Part shown: positions 1-11,626 of the stretch, piece by piece
Layout: the number at the start of each line of letters is the position of its first letter
Numbering within the stretch: the stretch's first letter is position 1
DNA from: Ailurus styani
Taxonomy: Eukaryota > Chordata > Mammalia > Carnivora > Ailuridae
Length of the DNA: 64,000 bases
NCBI GenBank assembly: GCA_002007465.1
Contig: LNAC01000036.1
Coordinates: 1,252,881-1,316,880, forward strand
Direction: 5' to 3'
Position numbers and translations under genes: made by a program
Notes under the pieces: model-generated
What the model saw: only the letters and a program-made list of their open reading frames with translations
Told to the model about the DNA's origin: nothing
The model's database searches: none

Positions 1-1289
1 TCAAACAAATGTAACTCCATTTACAAACAAATGTAAATCCATTTCCAGTGTCAGAAAATGTGTGCATCTACAGACCTTATTTTCCTTGAAATTCAGCTTG
101 AATTAACCATGGGTAATTCTTCTCTAACAAGGTTTAGGTAGAACTATCACTACCTCAGCCAAGGAAAAGATAAATAGATTGTACTAAGCCTGTTTCAACG
201 TACGCGCTACTTGAATCTTCTACTGGCATAATTAAAACAACAGAATTAGTACTCTATTTTCCCCTAAATGCTTTTTACAATTTAAATATAATTTTCACAA
301 AAAATATATTTTAAATGTCCCTCCCTGAGACCCACTTAGATGATGAAATTATAGAAGTTTATAAAAATGTGTAATATATGTGTAATTTTGCACGAACATT
401 TATGTTACTAAACCCGAAATCAAATGACCCATTAGAATGAGAACTGCCAATCCACATAAGCCTTTCTTATTATTATCCTCAACATTTACTAGAAAGAAAA
501 ATGTAAAATAAACAATAAGTAAATACACTATTTGTATTAAAAATTAAATTATGTAGTATGAGAAGCAAAGTGAGTTAAGTAGAGCAACACTTAGATGTGG
601 AACATTTTGATACATAACACTACGGCACACCTTTTTCAAAGGCAAATTAATCTTGAGTGTCATTTAATTAAGAGATTATAATAAAATACCCAAAAGAAGA
701 GCAGAGAAAGATAAGAGTAATTCTGATGAACAGAAAGACCTACAGAAAGAGAGTATAGCTGAGGTTGCACAAGTAAAAGACTGGAATCGACCAAAAAGTT
801 GTATATCATGTAACAGGAAAGCATTCGCCTCCAGTGTCAATGTCATTTTGTTGAAGCTTATTTACTTGTTTATTTTCCTCACCCTGGAGGTGTGCAGTTT
901 ATTCAAATTTCAGACAATGCAAAAGCTGTGGAAAGTCAACACTCTGCAGAGGAGCAGACAGAAGAGGTTTTCCTCTCCATTTAGAATAATGGGGCACTAG
1001 CTAGATGTTAACAAACACTTATGCAGTTATGGTGAGTAATGTGTTCCAAGAGGTCCTTTTTTCATGATCCCATGACAGAGAGATGATTTACTTTCAAACT
1101 TCTAAAATTATATAAGTAATATATATTAATTTGAGAATAGATATATTTAATGAAGAAAGTCATTAATCTATATGCTGTTCACTTACAACAGTACTATACC
1201 TTGTTTCTTTTCCAAACTGGGATCATATTGTGTATTCCCTTTTTTAGCTTGTTTTCTTCCCTTCTCTCTCTCTCTACACACATGTATAT
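1..1289. other. Anonymous AT-rich DNA
   Basis: No gene or recognisable element was seen. The first 45 bases hold two imperfect 22-bp tandem units built on 'acaaatgtaa.tccattt'. The rest is unique-looking and AT-rich, ending in a short CT run near 1265-1275. Stop codons are dense in all frames. Confidence 0.6.
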
Positions 1290-1292
1290 ATT

Positions 1293-1500
1293 TAAGTTGA
1301 GGTATGATTGACACTTAACATTAATTTGAGGTATGCAACTTAATGATTCAATATTTAGATATATTGCAAAATGAGCACCACAATAAATCTAGTTAACATG
1401 TCACTATACATAGTTACACAATATTTTTCTTGTGATGAGAACTTTTAAGTCTACTTTCTCAGCAACCGTCAAATAAGCAAGACAGCATTTGTGTGCTTTT
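1293..1500 (-). mobile_element. L1 3' UTR fragment
   Basis: Read on the plus strand, this matches the antisense of an old mammalian L1 3' end: 'ttgaggtatgattgacacttaac', then 'aatgattcaatattt', 'gagcaccacaataaatctagttaacat' and 'cttgtgatgagaactttta'. The same landmarks appear in the same order in the larger L1s at about 17.33 kb and 62.7 kb. Only the extreme 3' portion is present, as usual for 5'-truncated copies. The match is from family knowledge. Confidence 0.7.
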
Positions 1501-3094
1501 GAATTATCATTTCTGTCAAATATCAGGAGTGACATCTGTGGACTTCCCTTACTGTATTAGCTAGACAAAAAGGGCCCAATTTCCAAGGTCATTTATGACT
1601 TCAAACACTGAGAACCTAATGTTTGAAATTAAAGGGCTGGGCTCTAGCAATGGTGGTTAAACACAGAACTCCTCTCTTCACAAAACACAGAATACAGCAG
1701 TGGAAACACACATGCAAAAAAATGCACTGCACGGAGATGTGAAATTACAGAAGTATGAACATGAAATTGAATAAATGGTAGAGAAGAGGGAGAACGTAAT
1801 TTCATCTGGGATTTCAAGAGAGGCATCACAGGAGAAAAGCTCCCCCCACCCCCCCAAAAATGTTAACAACTTAAATTAGAGTTTGAGAGCCCAAAAATGA
1901 GCAAGAGAAAATCAAACATCCACACGGTGCTGGAAAAGAATTTCTTGAATCATTTAATTAAGGCAAAGGCAAGGGTGGTTTTAGAATTTATGTTGGGCAA
2001 CTGGAACCAGGTACTCAAACATAATCAAACTCTATTTCACACTTTTGTTGTTGTTGTTTTGTTTGGGTGGGTTTTTTGTGTTTTTGTTGGTTTGTTTTTT
2101 TAGTTTGATTTGCTATTTTTTATTTTAGAGAAAAAAGTGAATACTACCTTTCTACATATAAAGGGTTAATTTAAGTCTTACTAATTTCCAGACCTCTATG
2201 GCTAAAGAGGAAAGGGTTTTTTCTTCCAGCTCAAATTTAACAAAACCATGACAAAGGTTCTCATTGGTCTGGGTTTGACTGGATGCACACCTTGAGCTAT
2301 GATAATGATCTGAGCCCAAGCCATAGTTTCACTCCCAGGATCACATTAAAAGGCGGCAGCTTCTACTTTGACCGTATAAACATAGATGGGAAAGAGTGAC
2401 TCTCAAGATGCCAAGGGTAATTTTTTCCAAAAAAAAAAAAAAAAAAGGGGGGTGGATGGCCAAATTTCACATGTGCTGCTACATCTTTAGAAAACGATCT
2501 TATAGGATGCAGTTAAATTTTATCTACAGTGACAGCACAAGAGTGAAAATCCATTAAAATACTTTGTTTGTAGCCTACCATTTTCGTTGGCCCAAGCATG
2601 ACTATCTCAAAGCAATAGAAGCTAAATTTGTCTTGCAAGGAGAGGTGATATGCAAGGTACCTAACACAGTTGTTGTATGTTGTTTCCATACCCTTTCTTT
2701 CCAAACCTAGTATCTCATGGGGAAAAGGAGAAAAAAAAAAAGTGCTCTGCATGGTGTTCATACTTGCTTATTTTTGGTTTTTCAACTGAGAACAAATTTC
2801 AGAACAGCACTTAGTTTCCATTCAACTCCTCATGGGGGAGATATGCTGAAGAATTTCTAGAAATGGAAAATTTCTCAGAATTTATGTTAGCCTTGGTGAT
2901 CATTCAGCATAGTATAGCTAGTAGCAACTTCACAGGAAATGAGTTCAAAAGACAGATCTGAGTTCCAGTACCAAAGTAGAGGTTCCACATTCTAAAAGAC
3001 ATGATTCATACTCTTTCTCAAATAAACTGCTCCATACTTTCCTTCCTCCCCACTGCTACTGTTTATTTTGGTATATTTTTCTTCCCCGCTAGAG
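1501..3094. other. Anonymous DNA with simple repeats
   Basis: No gene was seen. It holds a T/G-rich stretch at about 2042-2102 and a poly(A) run next to a G run at about 2430-2453, which could be the tail of a decayed retroposon, although no body is recognisable. The open frames here are under 85 codons and carry no recognisable domain. Confidence 0.5.
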
Positions 3095-3560
3095 TCTTTC
3101 AACACATACATTTGGTGAGGACTGCCTATGTTCCTAACACGCCTCTAGATGTTGATAACAGATGAACAAGACATGAAGCATACTTATTAGGGAGAACAGT
3201 GGCATCTTTGTGAGTATTTGATGTTAGAAAAGAAGTAAGAGGAAGAGAAATACAGTTGTAATAATGCAGAGTGATAAAGCAAGGAGGCCAGCTGAAGGAA
3301 TAAGGCTAATGGGATGGAAAGAGGACATAACACAGATAGTTCCAAGGAATTTTTTTCTAAAGAAGAAACTTTGGAGCAGGCACCTGAAATACGAAACCCA
3401 ACCTGTGAATGAATGAAGGAAACTACATGACAGGCTAAAGGAACAGATTCAATGTCCCTGGCATATTGAAAGAAATGGTAAGCAGGCTGGCGCAGCTGGA
3501 GTGCAATGAGAAAGGTGGAGGTATGTGGGGGTAGAAAAGTTTTAGCTTGTTCAGTTTAAT
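3095..3560 (-). mobile_element. L2 LINE remnant
   Basis: The antisense L2 3' order is visible: 'caacacatacatttggtgaggactgcctatgttcctaacac', a stretch matching 'acagatgaacaagac', and later 'aaggaggccagctgaaggaataaggct' and 'aggaaactacatgacaggctaaaggaacag'. These correspond to the eroded L2 end read backwards. Divergence is high and the boundaries are approximate. Confidence 0.55.
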
Positions 3561-5140
3561 GCTTTGATACAGGATTGTGGTGTTAACTGCCGATTCATAG
3601 GTTAAAAGTCTCCTGGAGAGGAAACAGTATGAGGCATTTCCTCCCTGCTTCTGAGAAACCTGTGGCATATTTGGGAAGATAAAACTTACATATATATGAA
3701 ACAAGAGCAAACAATTTTAGAGCCAATGATGATGTGCAGTGCAAACTCTAAGTACTGCTCAGGAAGATTAATCAATGAGAGCTAGGGGACCAGGGAACTT
3801 CATTGCAAAAGTGGAACCTGAGATGCATAGAATTAGAAAGTCTGGAGGAAAAGAGTTTGTACTGAAAGTTATCCTGGAATAATAACGTCCAGAGCACTCT
3901 TTGGTGAGAAAAAGGGCTCCTGTATGGGAGAGGGCAGTTATGGCACGACCTATCATTTATTCAATGAAATGCAAGGTGACCATAAATCCCTGTTATATAG
4001 GAGTTGCTTGGTCCAGCATAATTATTAATAGGACTAACTTTCATTCTCAAAAGTACTCTGGTCCAGATGATAAATTATATAGTCACCCCAGCAAAAGATA
4101 ACATATTGTAAATATACATTCAAATCCATGAATGGAAAAATGGGACCATTTACCCAAACTGAAGTCAGGTTCTGTGCATCTAAGCTGTGAATAAATTCCA
4201 GACAAGGTTAATCACCAGCTGATTCAAATTTTATTCATAAGATTTGAAAGCTTCTCCCACTGAGTCCCCTCAGCATCAGAAATAACCAAAGAACATTTTC
4301 TAAAAGATCCTCCACTCCCTGATTGACCAGGTGTTTTCTGTTATGGCTGGATTATGCTAGTAATTAATGATATCAAAATAGAAACATTAAGGGACTGTAC
4401 TTTCTCTTAGTAAAACTACAATAACCTATTAAATAGGTTGATGTCTAAGAGATTTCATCCTCCAAATAAGATACTTTGGAAGGTACATTTTCTCCATAAT
4501 TTCCTTTGGAAAAGAACATAATGGTGACTGATACATGCTTGGTGAAACATAAAAGTACATAAGCTCTTTTGCTTTTATTATTGTGAAAGTTTAGTGGGAA
4601 AAAAGAAGCATATGAATAAATGAAAAGTGTCTCACAACCAAGTTAATGAGCTCTTGGATCTTATTTTGATCAATGAGTCAGGTAGGAAGCTTTGTTTAGA
4701 CCTTGGCTAATCAATAAACTATTTTGTAAAACAAGAAACATAGATTTGAGGGCACTGGATTAAATTTTAAATTTAATATATCAGGTATAGCAAAATCTGC
4801 AAAGATTTTAGGATTTTTGGTTGAAGCTCTTTAGAAAAGCATATAGTGACAACAAAAGGGTGTACAGCTTTAGGAAATTTCAGTATCTCAGGTTTCCATT
4901 CATCCAAATGTAATGTTTCACCTCAGTCCCATTGACTTCAAGACTCTATCCCGATTTGTTTGCCAAAAAACAGTAAGTTTAAATAGAACCTTAGGCAACA
5001 ATGAACAAGATCAAACTAAGATTGTTTTTGATCATTCCAGGCCTCAGTGCCCTCAATTATAAAATAAGAACTTTTCATTATTGTTCTCAAAAGTTCCTAT
5101 TAGTCCTAATAGTGTTTTTTGGTGAAGACATAAGGCTCTA
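3561..5140. other. Anonymous DNA
   Basis: No gene or confident repeat was seen. The stretch at 3740-3860 may continue the L2 remnant to its left. Short open frames on both strands (62-91 codons) show no domain, signal peptide or repeat structure that would support coding. Confidence 0.5.
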
Positions 5141-5270
5141 GGGGTGCCTGGCTGGCTTAGTTGGTGGAGCACGCAACTCTTAATCTTGAGGTCCTGAGTT
5201 CAGGCCCCATGCTGGGTGCAGAGAGTACTTAAAAAAACAGACAGACAGAAAAACTAAAACAACAACAACA
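5141..5270 (+). mobile_element. Old CAN-SINE (tRNA-Lys)
   Basis: The tRNA-like head begins at 'ggggtgcctggctggcttag' and continues with 'ggagcacgcaactcttaatct' and a B-box-like 'gagttcaggcccc'. It has no CT-rich body and ends in an A-rich tail with (acag) and (aac) units. Flanks 'acataaggctcta' and 'acataagacacta' look like an eroded target-site duplication. This is the oldest SINE subtype in the window. Confidence 0.85.
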
Positions 5271-5990
5271 CATAAGACACTAATAAAAATATAGCAGTAA
5301 TATTATATATCAATGTACTCCTAAAAGGCATTTATTTAACCTAATTCAACATTTTGTGAACCAGAAGAGCCCCACAATCATATAATCCTAAGTACGCAGT
5401 TGCTAATATATCTAACTTTTACATATAAAGAAGTAATATTTCTTTAACACATGATGTGACCAAAGTAAACAAAGTATACAAAATAAGTGAAATATATAGA
5501 TCATACACCTGCAGAGCTGGAGGTGATTTTAGATACTGTCATTGATTAAATATTAGATGTCCATCAAGATTAAACTGTTCAACTCTCAAAAGCAATTCAA
5601 TCTATTGATTTACTAATGCATTCATGTGTCCGTCCACACATCTATCCATTCACTCATCCATCCATCCACTGAATGAGCCATGCATCAGCTGTTGTATGTT
5701 AGATATTCTGCTTCACACATTACACGCACAGGGAAACATGTAAGGGAAATGGTGATTTAGTGAGGCCTACAATGTACCTTTACCATAATTGCTAGAGAGG
5801 ATATGGGAATAATTGGGGAGTTATTACAATCAGTTACTATATGTCAGGATCTTTCATATTGCTTATTTTATTTTGTCTTATTCTTTGCGAGCAAAAGGAA
5901 AAAAAAAGACATAAACTCAGTGGGACCCTAGAACATGGGACAATCAACTATATGGCATACTCTTTACATTTCACCATGATGTTTCACAGG
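5271..5990. other. Anonymous DNA with (TCCA)-like run
   Basis: No gene was seen. A short imperfect (catc/atcc) tetranucleotide run lies at about 5636-5672. The remainder is unique-looking AT-rich sequence. Confidence 0.5.
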
Positions 5991-6145
5991 TAATAACTTA
6001 ATCATTAAGATAATATTTATTAATATTTTAATAATATAATCTATAATATGTCATATCATTATATATTATTACATAATTATATATTAATAATATATTATCT
6101 TAAAATAATTAAGGTAATAACTTAATAACTTAATAATAATAAATA
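5990..6145. repeat. AT-rich low-complexity tract
   Basis: About 150 bases consist almost wholly of (taa), (ata) and (tta) units. The words 'aggtaataacttaat' occur at both edges (about 5989 and 6112), so the tract may have expanded between two copies of a short duplication. Such tracts unwind easily. Confidence 0.8.
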
Positions 6146-6150
6146 TCACA

Positions 6151-6745
6151 TGATGCAGGCACTGACAGAAAGACTCTTTCTCCATTTCTAAGGCTTAATG
6201 TTTATGGAAGCCCAGGGAAGACCATCCTAAAATATGCTCTAATGAAATAATGATTACTTTGAATTAAAGCTACTGGAAAAGCAGCTGATACAAGGGCATC
6301 TTGACCCATTGTCTCCCTGAATGCAGGAAATAAATCCCTGATGTGAAGGGAGTCCCTTCTACACTTGGAGACTGACAGAAGCATCCTTATGATCAGTGAT
6401 GGGAATTCAGGGCTGAAGAGGACTCTAGAAACAAACTTTGTTACTTTTATTAATTTACTACCCCAACAAAGTTCTGTTTGGAATTCCATACTAACTGAAG
6501 CTCACAAACATAAGTTTTCTCTATCCTGCCAATTCCTCACATATTTTTGTTTCTTTGTCTAAAATATATAAAAGCTGTATGCCTTGGTCATTTTTGTGGG
6601 TCTCAAGTTTACTGCTGAACCTCTGTGCACCTGTAATTAAATTTTGCTTTTTTTCTTCTTCTTCTTCTATTACTCTATCCTGTGTCAATTATCAGTCCAG
6701 CCAGAAGAACTTCTGAGGGCAGAAGGAGAATTTCCCTCACCCCAA
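6151..6745 (+). mobile_element. Solo LTR-like segment
   Basis: The right third has retroviral LTR architecture in order. There is a TATA-like 'atataaaag' near 6567, and a segment beginning 'ccttggtcatttttgtgggtctc'. An 'attaaa' poly(A)-signal variant lies near 6636, followed by a pyrimidine-rich (cttctt) stretch. A U5-like end reads 'cagccagaagaacttctgagggcagaaggagaatttccctca'. No gag, pol or env is adjacent, so this would be a solo LTR. The family is not identified and the 5' edge (taken at 'tgatgcagg') is a guess. Confidence 0.5.
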
Positions 6746-7364
6746 TACGTTCTAAAGGATGAAAGATAAAAATGCATACTAGGAGTGAAGAAGAATCCTT
6801 ATCATCTAAAATGACAGTTTCCACAGAACTAGATGGAAAAGGAAAGGATTAATTTGATCCAAAAGTCATTTCCCTAAGTTCCTTTGATGCAAATTCAACT
6901 GGTGATGCAATCTATACTTTGCCATGAGGATTTAGGGATGTTTCTCTGAATTTAGCAAACCAGCTTTTAAAAGCATACCTGTTCTTTCAGATTATGCAAT
7001 GATATTTCATGATTTCTAAGTCATTCCAAGGCTTTCCTTGGAGACTGGGTTTCTCCTGGCTTATATTCAAACCCCTTTTCTAAAACTTTGCCAAGTCACA
7101 ACACATTTTGTAGAGGAAAATGGATAGGAATTTACAAAACAAAATATTGACAATTCCTAGCTGTGACACTAAACTTTTAACCGTTTTCTATAAATGGAAG
7201 CTGCTGAATTATATTAGGAATTGCAAACCAGTGTCCCACTAGTTCCATAATATCCTTTACTGTGTTGTGCTGGTCAGAACTGTGTTTATTATAAAATATA
7301 ATCCAAAGACCCTTCATTCAGCACAAGCTCTACTAGGACTTCGCACCTAACATCTATTCTGTTT
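6746..7364. other. Anonymous DNA
   Basis: No gene or repeat could be identified between the LTR-like segment and the L2 fragment. It is unique-looking sequence of ordinary composition. Confidence 0.5.
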
Positions 7365-7622
7365 TACAGTTTATGTTATGTCATCTGGCCTCTGCCATCT
7401 AACTTCATCTCTGACCAAGGTTCTTCCCTACCTCTACCCACACGGCTCCAGCTCCACGTGGCTCTTTATTGTTTCATGACTTCACCACGCCTGCTCCAGC
7501 CTTGATTTCTTTGCATCAAATGCTAATTCTGTCTCTAATGCTCTTCCTCCATATACCTGCACTAACTGACTCACGTCCTTCAATTCTCTGTTCAAATGTC
7601 ATCCTCTCAAAAGGAACCATCT
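7365..7622 (+). mobile_element. L2 LINE remnant
   Basis: The sense strand of the L2 terminal region is recognisable: a C/T-rich segment with 'tggcctctgccatctaacttcatctctgac', 'cacacggctccagctccacgtggctc' and 'caattctctgttcaaatgtcatcctctca'. These correspond to the pyrimidine-rich end of the L2 coding sequence. The L1 fragment begins directly to the right. Confidence 0.65.
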
Positions 7623-7629
7623 AATTATA

Positions 7630-7925
7630 AGTTAAAATCATAACAGACTAGAATCATGGTTGGCAGGGGCTGTGCAGTTGGGGAAGTGGGAAGGTGTTAG
7701 TCAGAGGGTTCAAAATTTCAATTATAAGATGATCGAGTTCTGAGATCTAGTATATAGCAAGATGATTATAGTTAACAATGCTGCATTATATACTTGAAAG
7801 TTAAGAGATTTTAAACATTTCCAACACACACACACACACACACACGCACACACACACAAATAATAATTATGTAAGGTGATGGAGGTGTTAACTAACTGAA
7901 AATAATTTTCTCTCTATTAGGTTCT
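7630..7925 (+). mobile_element. L1 3' UTR, left part of a split copy
   Basis: Sense-strand L1 3' landmarks are present: 'agactagaatcatggttggcaggggctg', 'agtcagagggttcaaaatttcaattataagatg', 'agttctgagatctagtatatagcaagatg', 'gttaacaatgctgcattatatacttgaaagtt' and 'gtaaggtgatggaggtgttaacta'. A (CA) microsatellite at 7823-7858 has grown inside it. The expected continuation is missing here but resumes at about 8845, so an insertion splits the element. Confidence 0.75.
7823..7858. repeat. (CA)n microsatellite
   Basis: An interrupted CA run of about 18 units with one 'cg' interruption, inside L1 3' UTR sequence. It could be length-polymorphic. Confidence 0.95.
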
Positions 7926-8411
7926 GGACTGAAACAATCCTGTAATATAAAAAAAAAGATCAAAAGGAGAAAAACAAACATAATAACATGTATAATGTAG
8001 TAACATGTAGTTTAATAACATGTATACCTCCTGCATAACGGCATATACCCAGGAAAACTGAGTAACTCCATGTAATGGCCCAAGCCATCCCCTTAAACAC
8101 CACCTTCAGCTAAAAACAAAAGAACATGTTGGGGTGGGGGAGACAGTTACAGGAGTTACCAGGAAAAGGACAGTAAACAAGGATATTACTGTTATGCAGA
8201 TTTAAGTCCTTGTCTTCTCCGTTAATAACTGTTTCCAGAGATTTAGAGTCATCCTTTTTCTTCCTGGTACAGAGAGAAGGGCAGCCCTCCAAATGGAGAT
8301 TTCCCTTATAAACATAAATGTCTCTTAAAAAGACAACTTCTACTGGGTAGAACTTCTACTGGGTTTTCAGAGCTATTCCTGTGCCTATTGTTTCTTAAAA
8401 ATAATCAACTC
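7926..8411. other. Insert separating two halves of an L1 3' end
   Basis: This stretch and its continuation to about 8825 interrupt the L1 3' UTR. Leaving out the two SINEs at 8412-8763, about 540 bases remain, an LTR-like size. The last part, 'ccaaagaggcatatttgggggtaatacattttgcccccattca', resembles an LTR 3' edge by general feel only. No target-site duplication is clear. A 16-bp tandem unit ('aacttctactgggt' twice) occurs near 8335-8366. Confidence 0.35.
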
Positions 8412-8556
8412 CTCAGTGGGTTAAAGCCTCTGCCTTTAGCTCAGGTCATGATCTCAGGGTTCTGGGATCGAGCCCTGCATCCTCCTCTCTCTCTTGCCTG
8501 CCTCTCTGCCTACTTGTAATCTCTCTGTCAAATAAATAAATAAAATCTTTAAAAAA
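8412..8556 (+). mobile_element. Mustelid-type CAN-SINE, 5'-truncated and internally deleted
   Basis: It begins inside the A box at 'ctcagtgggttaaagcc', lacks the first ~18 bases of the head, and joins 'gagccctgcat' directly to 'cctcctctctc', losing the ~35-base 'gggctcc...gcctgctt' block. It ends in (aaat) repeats and an A tail. 'aatcaactc' just before it (8403-8411) recurs after the tail (8557-8565), a short target-site duplication. Confidence 0.9.
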
Positions 8557-8567
8557 AATCAACTCAA

Positions 8568-8763
8568 GGGGCACCTCGGTGGTGCAGTCAGTTAAGTGTC
8601 CAACTCTTGGTTATGACTCAGGTTGTGATCTCAAAAGTCGTGAGATCGAGCCCCATTTGGGCTTCACACTGAGTACGGAATCTCTCTCCCTCTCACTCTA
8701 CCCCCACCCCTAGGCATGCTCTCTCTCTCTCAAATAAATAATTAAAATCTTTAATAAATAATA
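8568..8763 (+). mobile_element. Older CAN-SINE
   Basis: Begins 'ggggcacctcggtggtgcag', with 'gttaagtgtccaactcttgg' and 'gagatcgagcccca' in the head, and a CT-rich body and (aaat) tail. It lies two bases downstream of the preceding SINE's duplication, so the younger SINE landed almost at its 5' edge. Confidence 0.9.
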
Positions 8764-8834
8764 ATCAGTTTAAGATAAACCTTATACCAAAGAGGCATAT
8801 TTGGGGGTAATACATTTTGCCCCCATTCACCTTG

Positions 8835-8946
8835 TTGTAATGACTATTGCAATACATGCATGTATCAAACCATCACATTGTAAACCTTAAACTTAAAAAG
8901 GTTATATATCAAATAGATCTCAATAAACCTGAGGAAAAAAAAAATG
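8835..8946 (+). mobile_element. L1 3' end, right part of the split copy
   Basis: Continues the L1 3' terminus: 'tattgcaatacatgcatgtatcaaaccatcacattgtaaaccttaaactt', then 'aggttatatatcaaatagatctcaataaacctg' and an A tail at about 8936-8943. Same orientation and correct order relative to the piece at 7630-7925. Confidence 0.75.
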
Positions 8947-9164
8947 AAACTCCTAACTCCAGATCTCCCTTAACTTCCTGTACTTTTTTTTCTTTTTCTA
9001 CGAATTGCATTATCAAAACATTCCACTCCTGATGTGGAAATGCTCCTGAACCTTTCGTTTATTCTTGTCTTCACGTAAATGCTAGACATTTTCTTATATT
9101 CTAAATTTTGCAGTCATCTCATAAGCACAGGAATACTGTTTCATAGTGGTGATTGGATCAAAAA

Positions 9165-9345
9165 GAGCTCACTTCCAATTCTAGTTCCACATTTTACAAA
9201 TTTGGTTGTGTTAACTCTGAGCTTCAATTTCCCATCTCAGAAAAGGAGAAAAAGCAATACGTACATGGTGTCATATAGTATTTAGAGTATCAACCAGACT
9301 CAGACATAGCACACTCAAAAATAATTATTATTCTTATTAAATGCT
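9165..9345 (+). mobile_element. MIR SINE remnant
   Basis: Core and flank order fits MIR sense: 'ttccaattctagttccacattttac', 'gttgtgttaactctgagcttcaatttcccatctc', then 'tttagagtatcaaccagactcagacatagcacactca'. Highly diverged. Confidence 0.6.
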
Positions 9346-10324
9346 TAGTTGTTAGCCACATAAACAGTGAAGAAAGGTTTATGCATGTTCTCAGAATTCT
9401 CAGACTTTTTTTTTCAAACTCTTGACCTAGTCTAAGTTTATCCTACTATGTTATTTACTGTTCCTATAAATCTATGAATAGATTATTACCTCAGGACTTG
9501 GTACACTATTGGATCTCTAGGAATGTAAAGCAAGGACATCAGGAATTTTCTTTCAAGTTTTAAATTAAGCATTTGAAACTAGTAGTATATTAAGGCAACA
9601 AAAGAAGGGGAAACAAACCTTTCTGCCAAACTGATTTTACTTTAAAATGGTCTGCACTCCCATGATTGTTTGCAGGCAAAGACTGAAAGTCAGGTAGAGG
9701 ACACAGCTATTGAAGAGACCACCAGGGATGCTTTCAAGTTTGGAAAGTTAATAACTATAAGCTTAAAAATGCATCCAAATGAACTCTCACATTGCCTTCA
9801 AAACAGTCACAGACAATGCCAGAGTTTCAGATTCAAAAGAGAAATGCCATAAAGGTTTTTTAATAAGGCTAGAGTATTTATTTTCTTGTTTCTGTTGCTA
9901 GCATTAATATCAGTGGTATTATTACTGTTGTTGTTCTTATTCTTATATTAAAGTCACCAGGAAAAGTCCAGGAAGAAAGAGATGGTGTGGAAGAAATTTA
10001 ACTGAATCATTCTTACAGATGAATCACCATCTTGTACCAGAGATTCTAGAATATTTAAAAGAATTCATCATGTAAGGACATCTAGCTGGAAATTTCTGTG
10101 GAAAACTTTTTTTTTTTTGGAAATTTCTAAGTAAGTGCTTCTTGATAAAATCCTAACTGGAAAACATGATGTCTAATTTCAACTACGTAGAAAATCTTCT
10201 CACATAACTGTTCCAGATGCACATTGTCTTCAGTTTGAGTATTTTTACCAGTAGATAACTCCTTGAAAAATCTCTGTATTATTTTTAGAAAGCCCATCTA
10301 TTAAAAAATAAGTCCAATTGTGAA
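9346..10324. other. Anonymous DNA
   Basis: Unique-looking sequence with no supported element. The frame at 9670-9852 is only 60 codons and begins at a non-ATG codon. Confidence 0.5.
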
Positions 10325-10490
10325 CATAGATTGGGCACGTATTCATTTATATTATACACATTGAGCAATGGACTAGATGCTATGAATAAAAGATAAAGGA
10401 GGAGAAGACACATACTCTATCTTGAAAGAGCTCACAATTTACTGGTGACAATAGATGAACAAATACGTATTAACAACAGAACTTCATTAA
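10325..10490 (-). mobile_element. L2 3' end remnant
   Basis: Antisense L2 terminus: 'cacgtattcatttatattatacacattgagcaatggactagatgctatgaataa', then 'gaagacacatactctatcttgaaagagctcacaatttactggtgacaat'. The word order (ageing of 'agacaaaatccctgccctcatggagctt') is diagnostic of L2 read backwards. Confidence 0.7.
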
Positions 10491-10690
10491 GAAGCTAATG
10501 AAATAGACTTTTTGCCGGAGTTAGGGGTTCAGAGATGGGAGATACGAATTGTCATCTTGAGTTGAGAGACATAATAACATGTTTTAAAATTCACATTTTA
10601 GGTAAATAGTAAAACTCAAAGAATTTTATCCCCTAATGTCTTATATCATCATCATTGCAAAAAAGAAGAACAATTTTACTCTACTTTTTT

Positions 10691-11215
10691 AGATGCTTCT
10701 GGCTGGCCTATTAATTAAACTGATGGAAGACAGATGAACAGAAAAAAATTAATTACACATATATGGGAGTCCTGTAAAAATATAAGACCCCCAAGCAGTG
10801 AGGAAATTGGGACTTACATACCAATATGAGCTAAGGACAAGGGGGTAGGAGTCTAAGACTTCGAATGGGAGAAAGAAACTGACAGGAAGATGGAAAGAGC
10901 AAATATATGGAAAACAAATGTTTGCCATGCCACAAGCCATGCAGACAGTAGAACAAAAAGAGGAATTTGATGTCCAGGTCCTGCCAAGCTCAACCCCAAT
11001 TTACCAAAACTAGCCCATATTCTTTGTAGTTATTTCCAGTGGTAATTCTCTTCCTGGACCAGGCCCTCTATCTACATTCATTTAGCAGTTAAGGGCAAAA
11101 TAAAAGGCTTTCTGGAGTCTTTTGGGCCTTGATCGACTTCACCTCAAAGTAACGTTTTAGTTCATCTCAAAGTGGCACATTTTGGATTTGGGGGAGGTTT
11201 GTTCTGAACCCCTTC
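10691..11215 (+). mobile_element. LTR-like segment, possibly ERVL class
   Basis: The segment runs from 'ttctggctggcctattaattaaactgatgg' through 'acatatatgggagtcctgtaaaaatataagacccccaag' and 'ctatctacattcatttagcagttaagggcaaaataaaagg' to an end at 'caaagtggcacattttgg...ggttctgaaccccttca'. The composition, roughly 520-bp length and 3' edge resemble MER21-like ERVL LTRs, but this is recollection. No internal retroviral sequence is next to it. Confidence 0.4.
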
Positions 11216-11254
11216 ATCATCATCATTAATGCTTGGGGAAACTTTACCAACAGC

Positions 11255-11281
11255 AGAGAGAGAGAGAGAGAGAGAGAGAGA
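11255..11281. repeat. (GA)n microsatellite
   Basis: Thirteen perfect GA units. Confidence 0.95.
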
Positions 11282-11611
11282 AACTCATACAATAACTTTC
11301 AGCAATTGGTGCCTGGGGAAAGAAAGAAAAGAACCTGAATGAAGTGCAGAATTTGGATATTATCTATAAAACAAAGTGGTGAGTTGACAGTATCCTAGGA
11401 ATTCTCATGAATTAGGTAGTCTTATCTTCCTGTTTCTCTCGCTAATCAAGAAATCAGAAAAAACACAACTGACGCAAAAAGAGTGGCATGGGGAAAGTGA
11501 ACACACTGAAGAGAGAATGACCACAATAGGTAAAAACTATAAATTCCTAACCTCATAGATCAAAGTTGACTTTGGGTATAATATATACTCTTGCATCACC
11601 AACACTTTCAG
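11282..11611. other. Anonymous DNA
   Basis: Nothing was identified between the GA repeat and the SINE's target duplication. Confidence 0.5.
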
Positions 11612-11626
11612 AAAAGAACAAAATTC

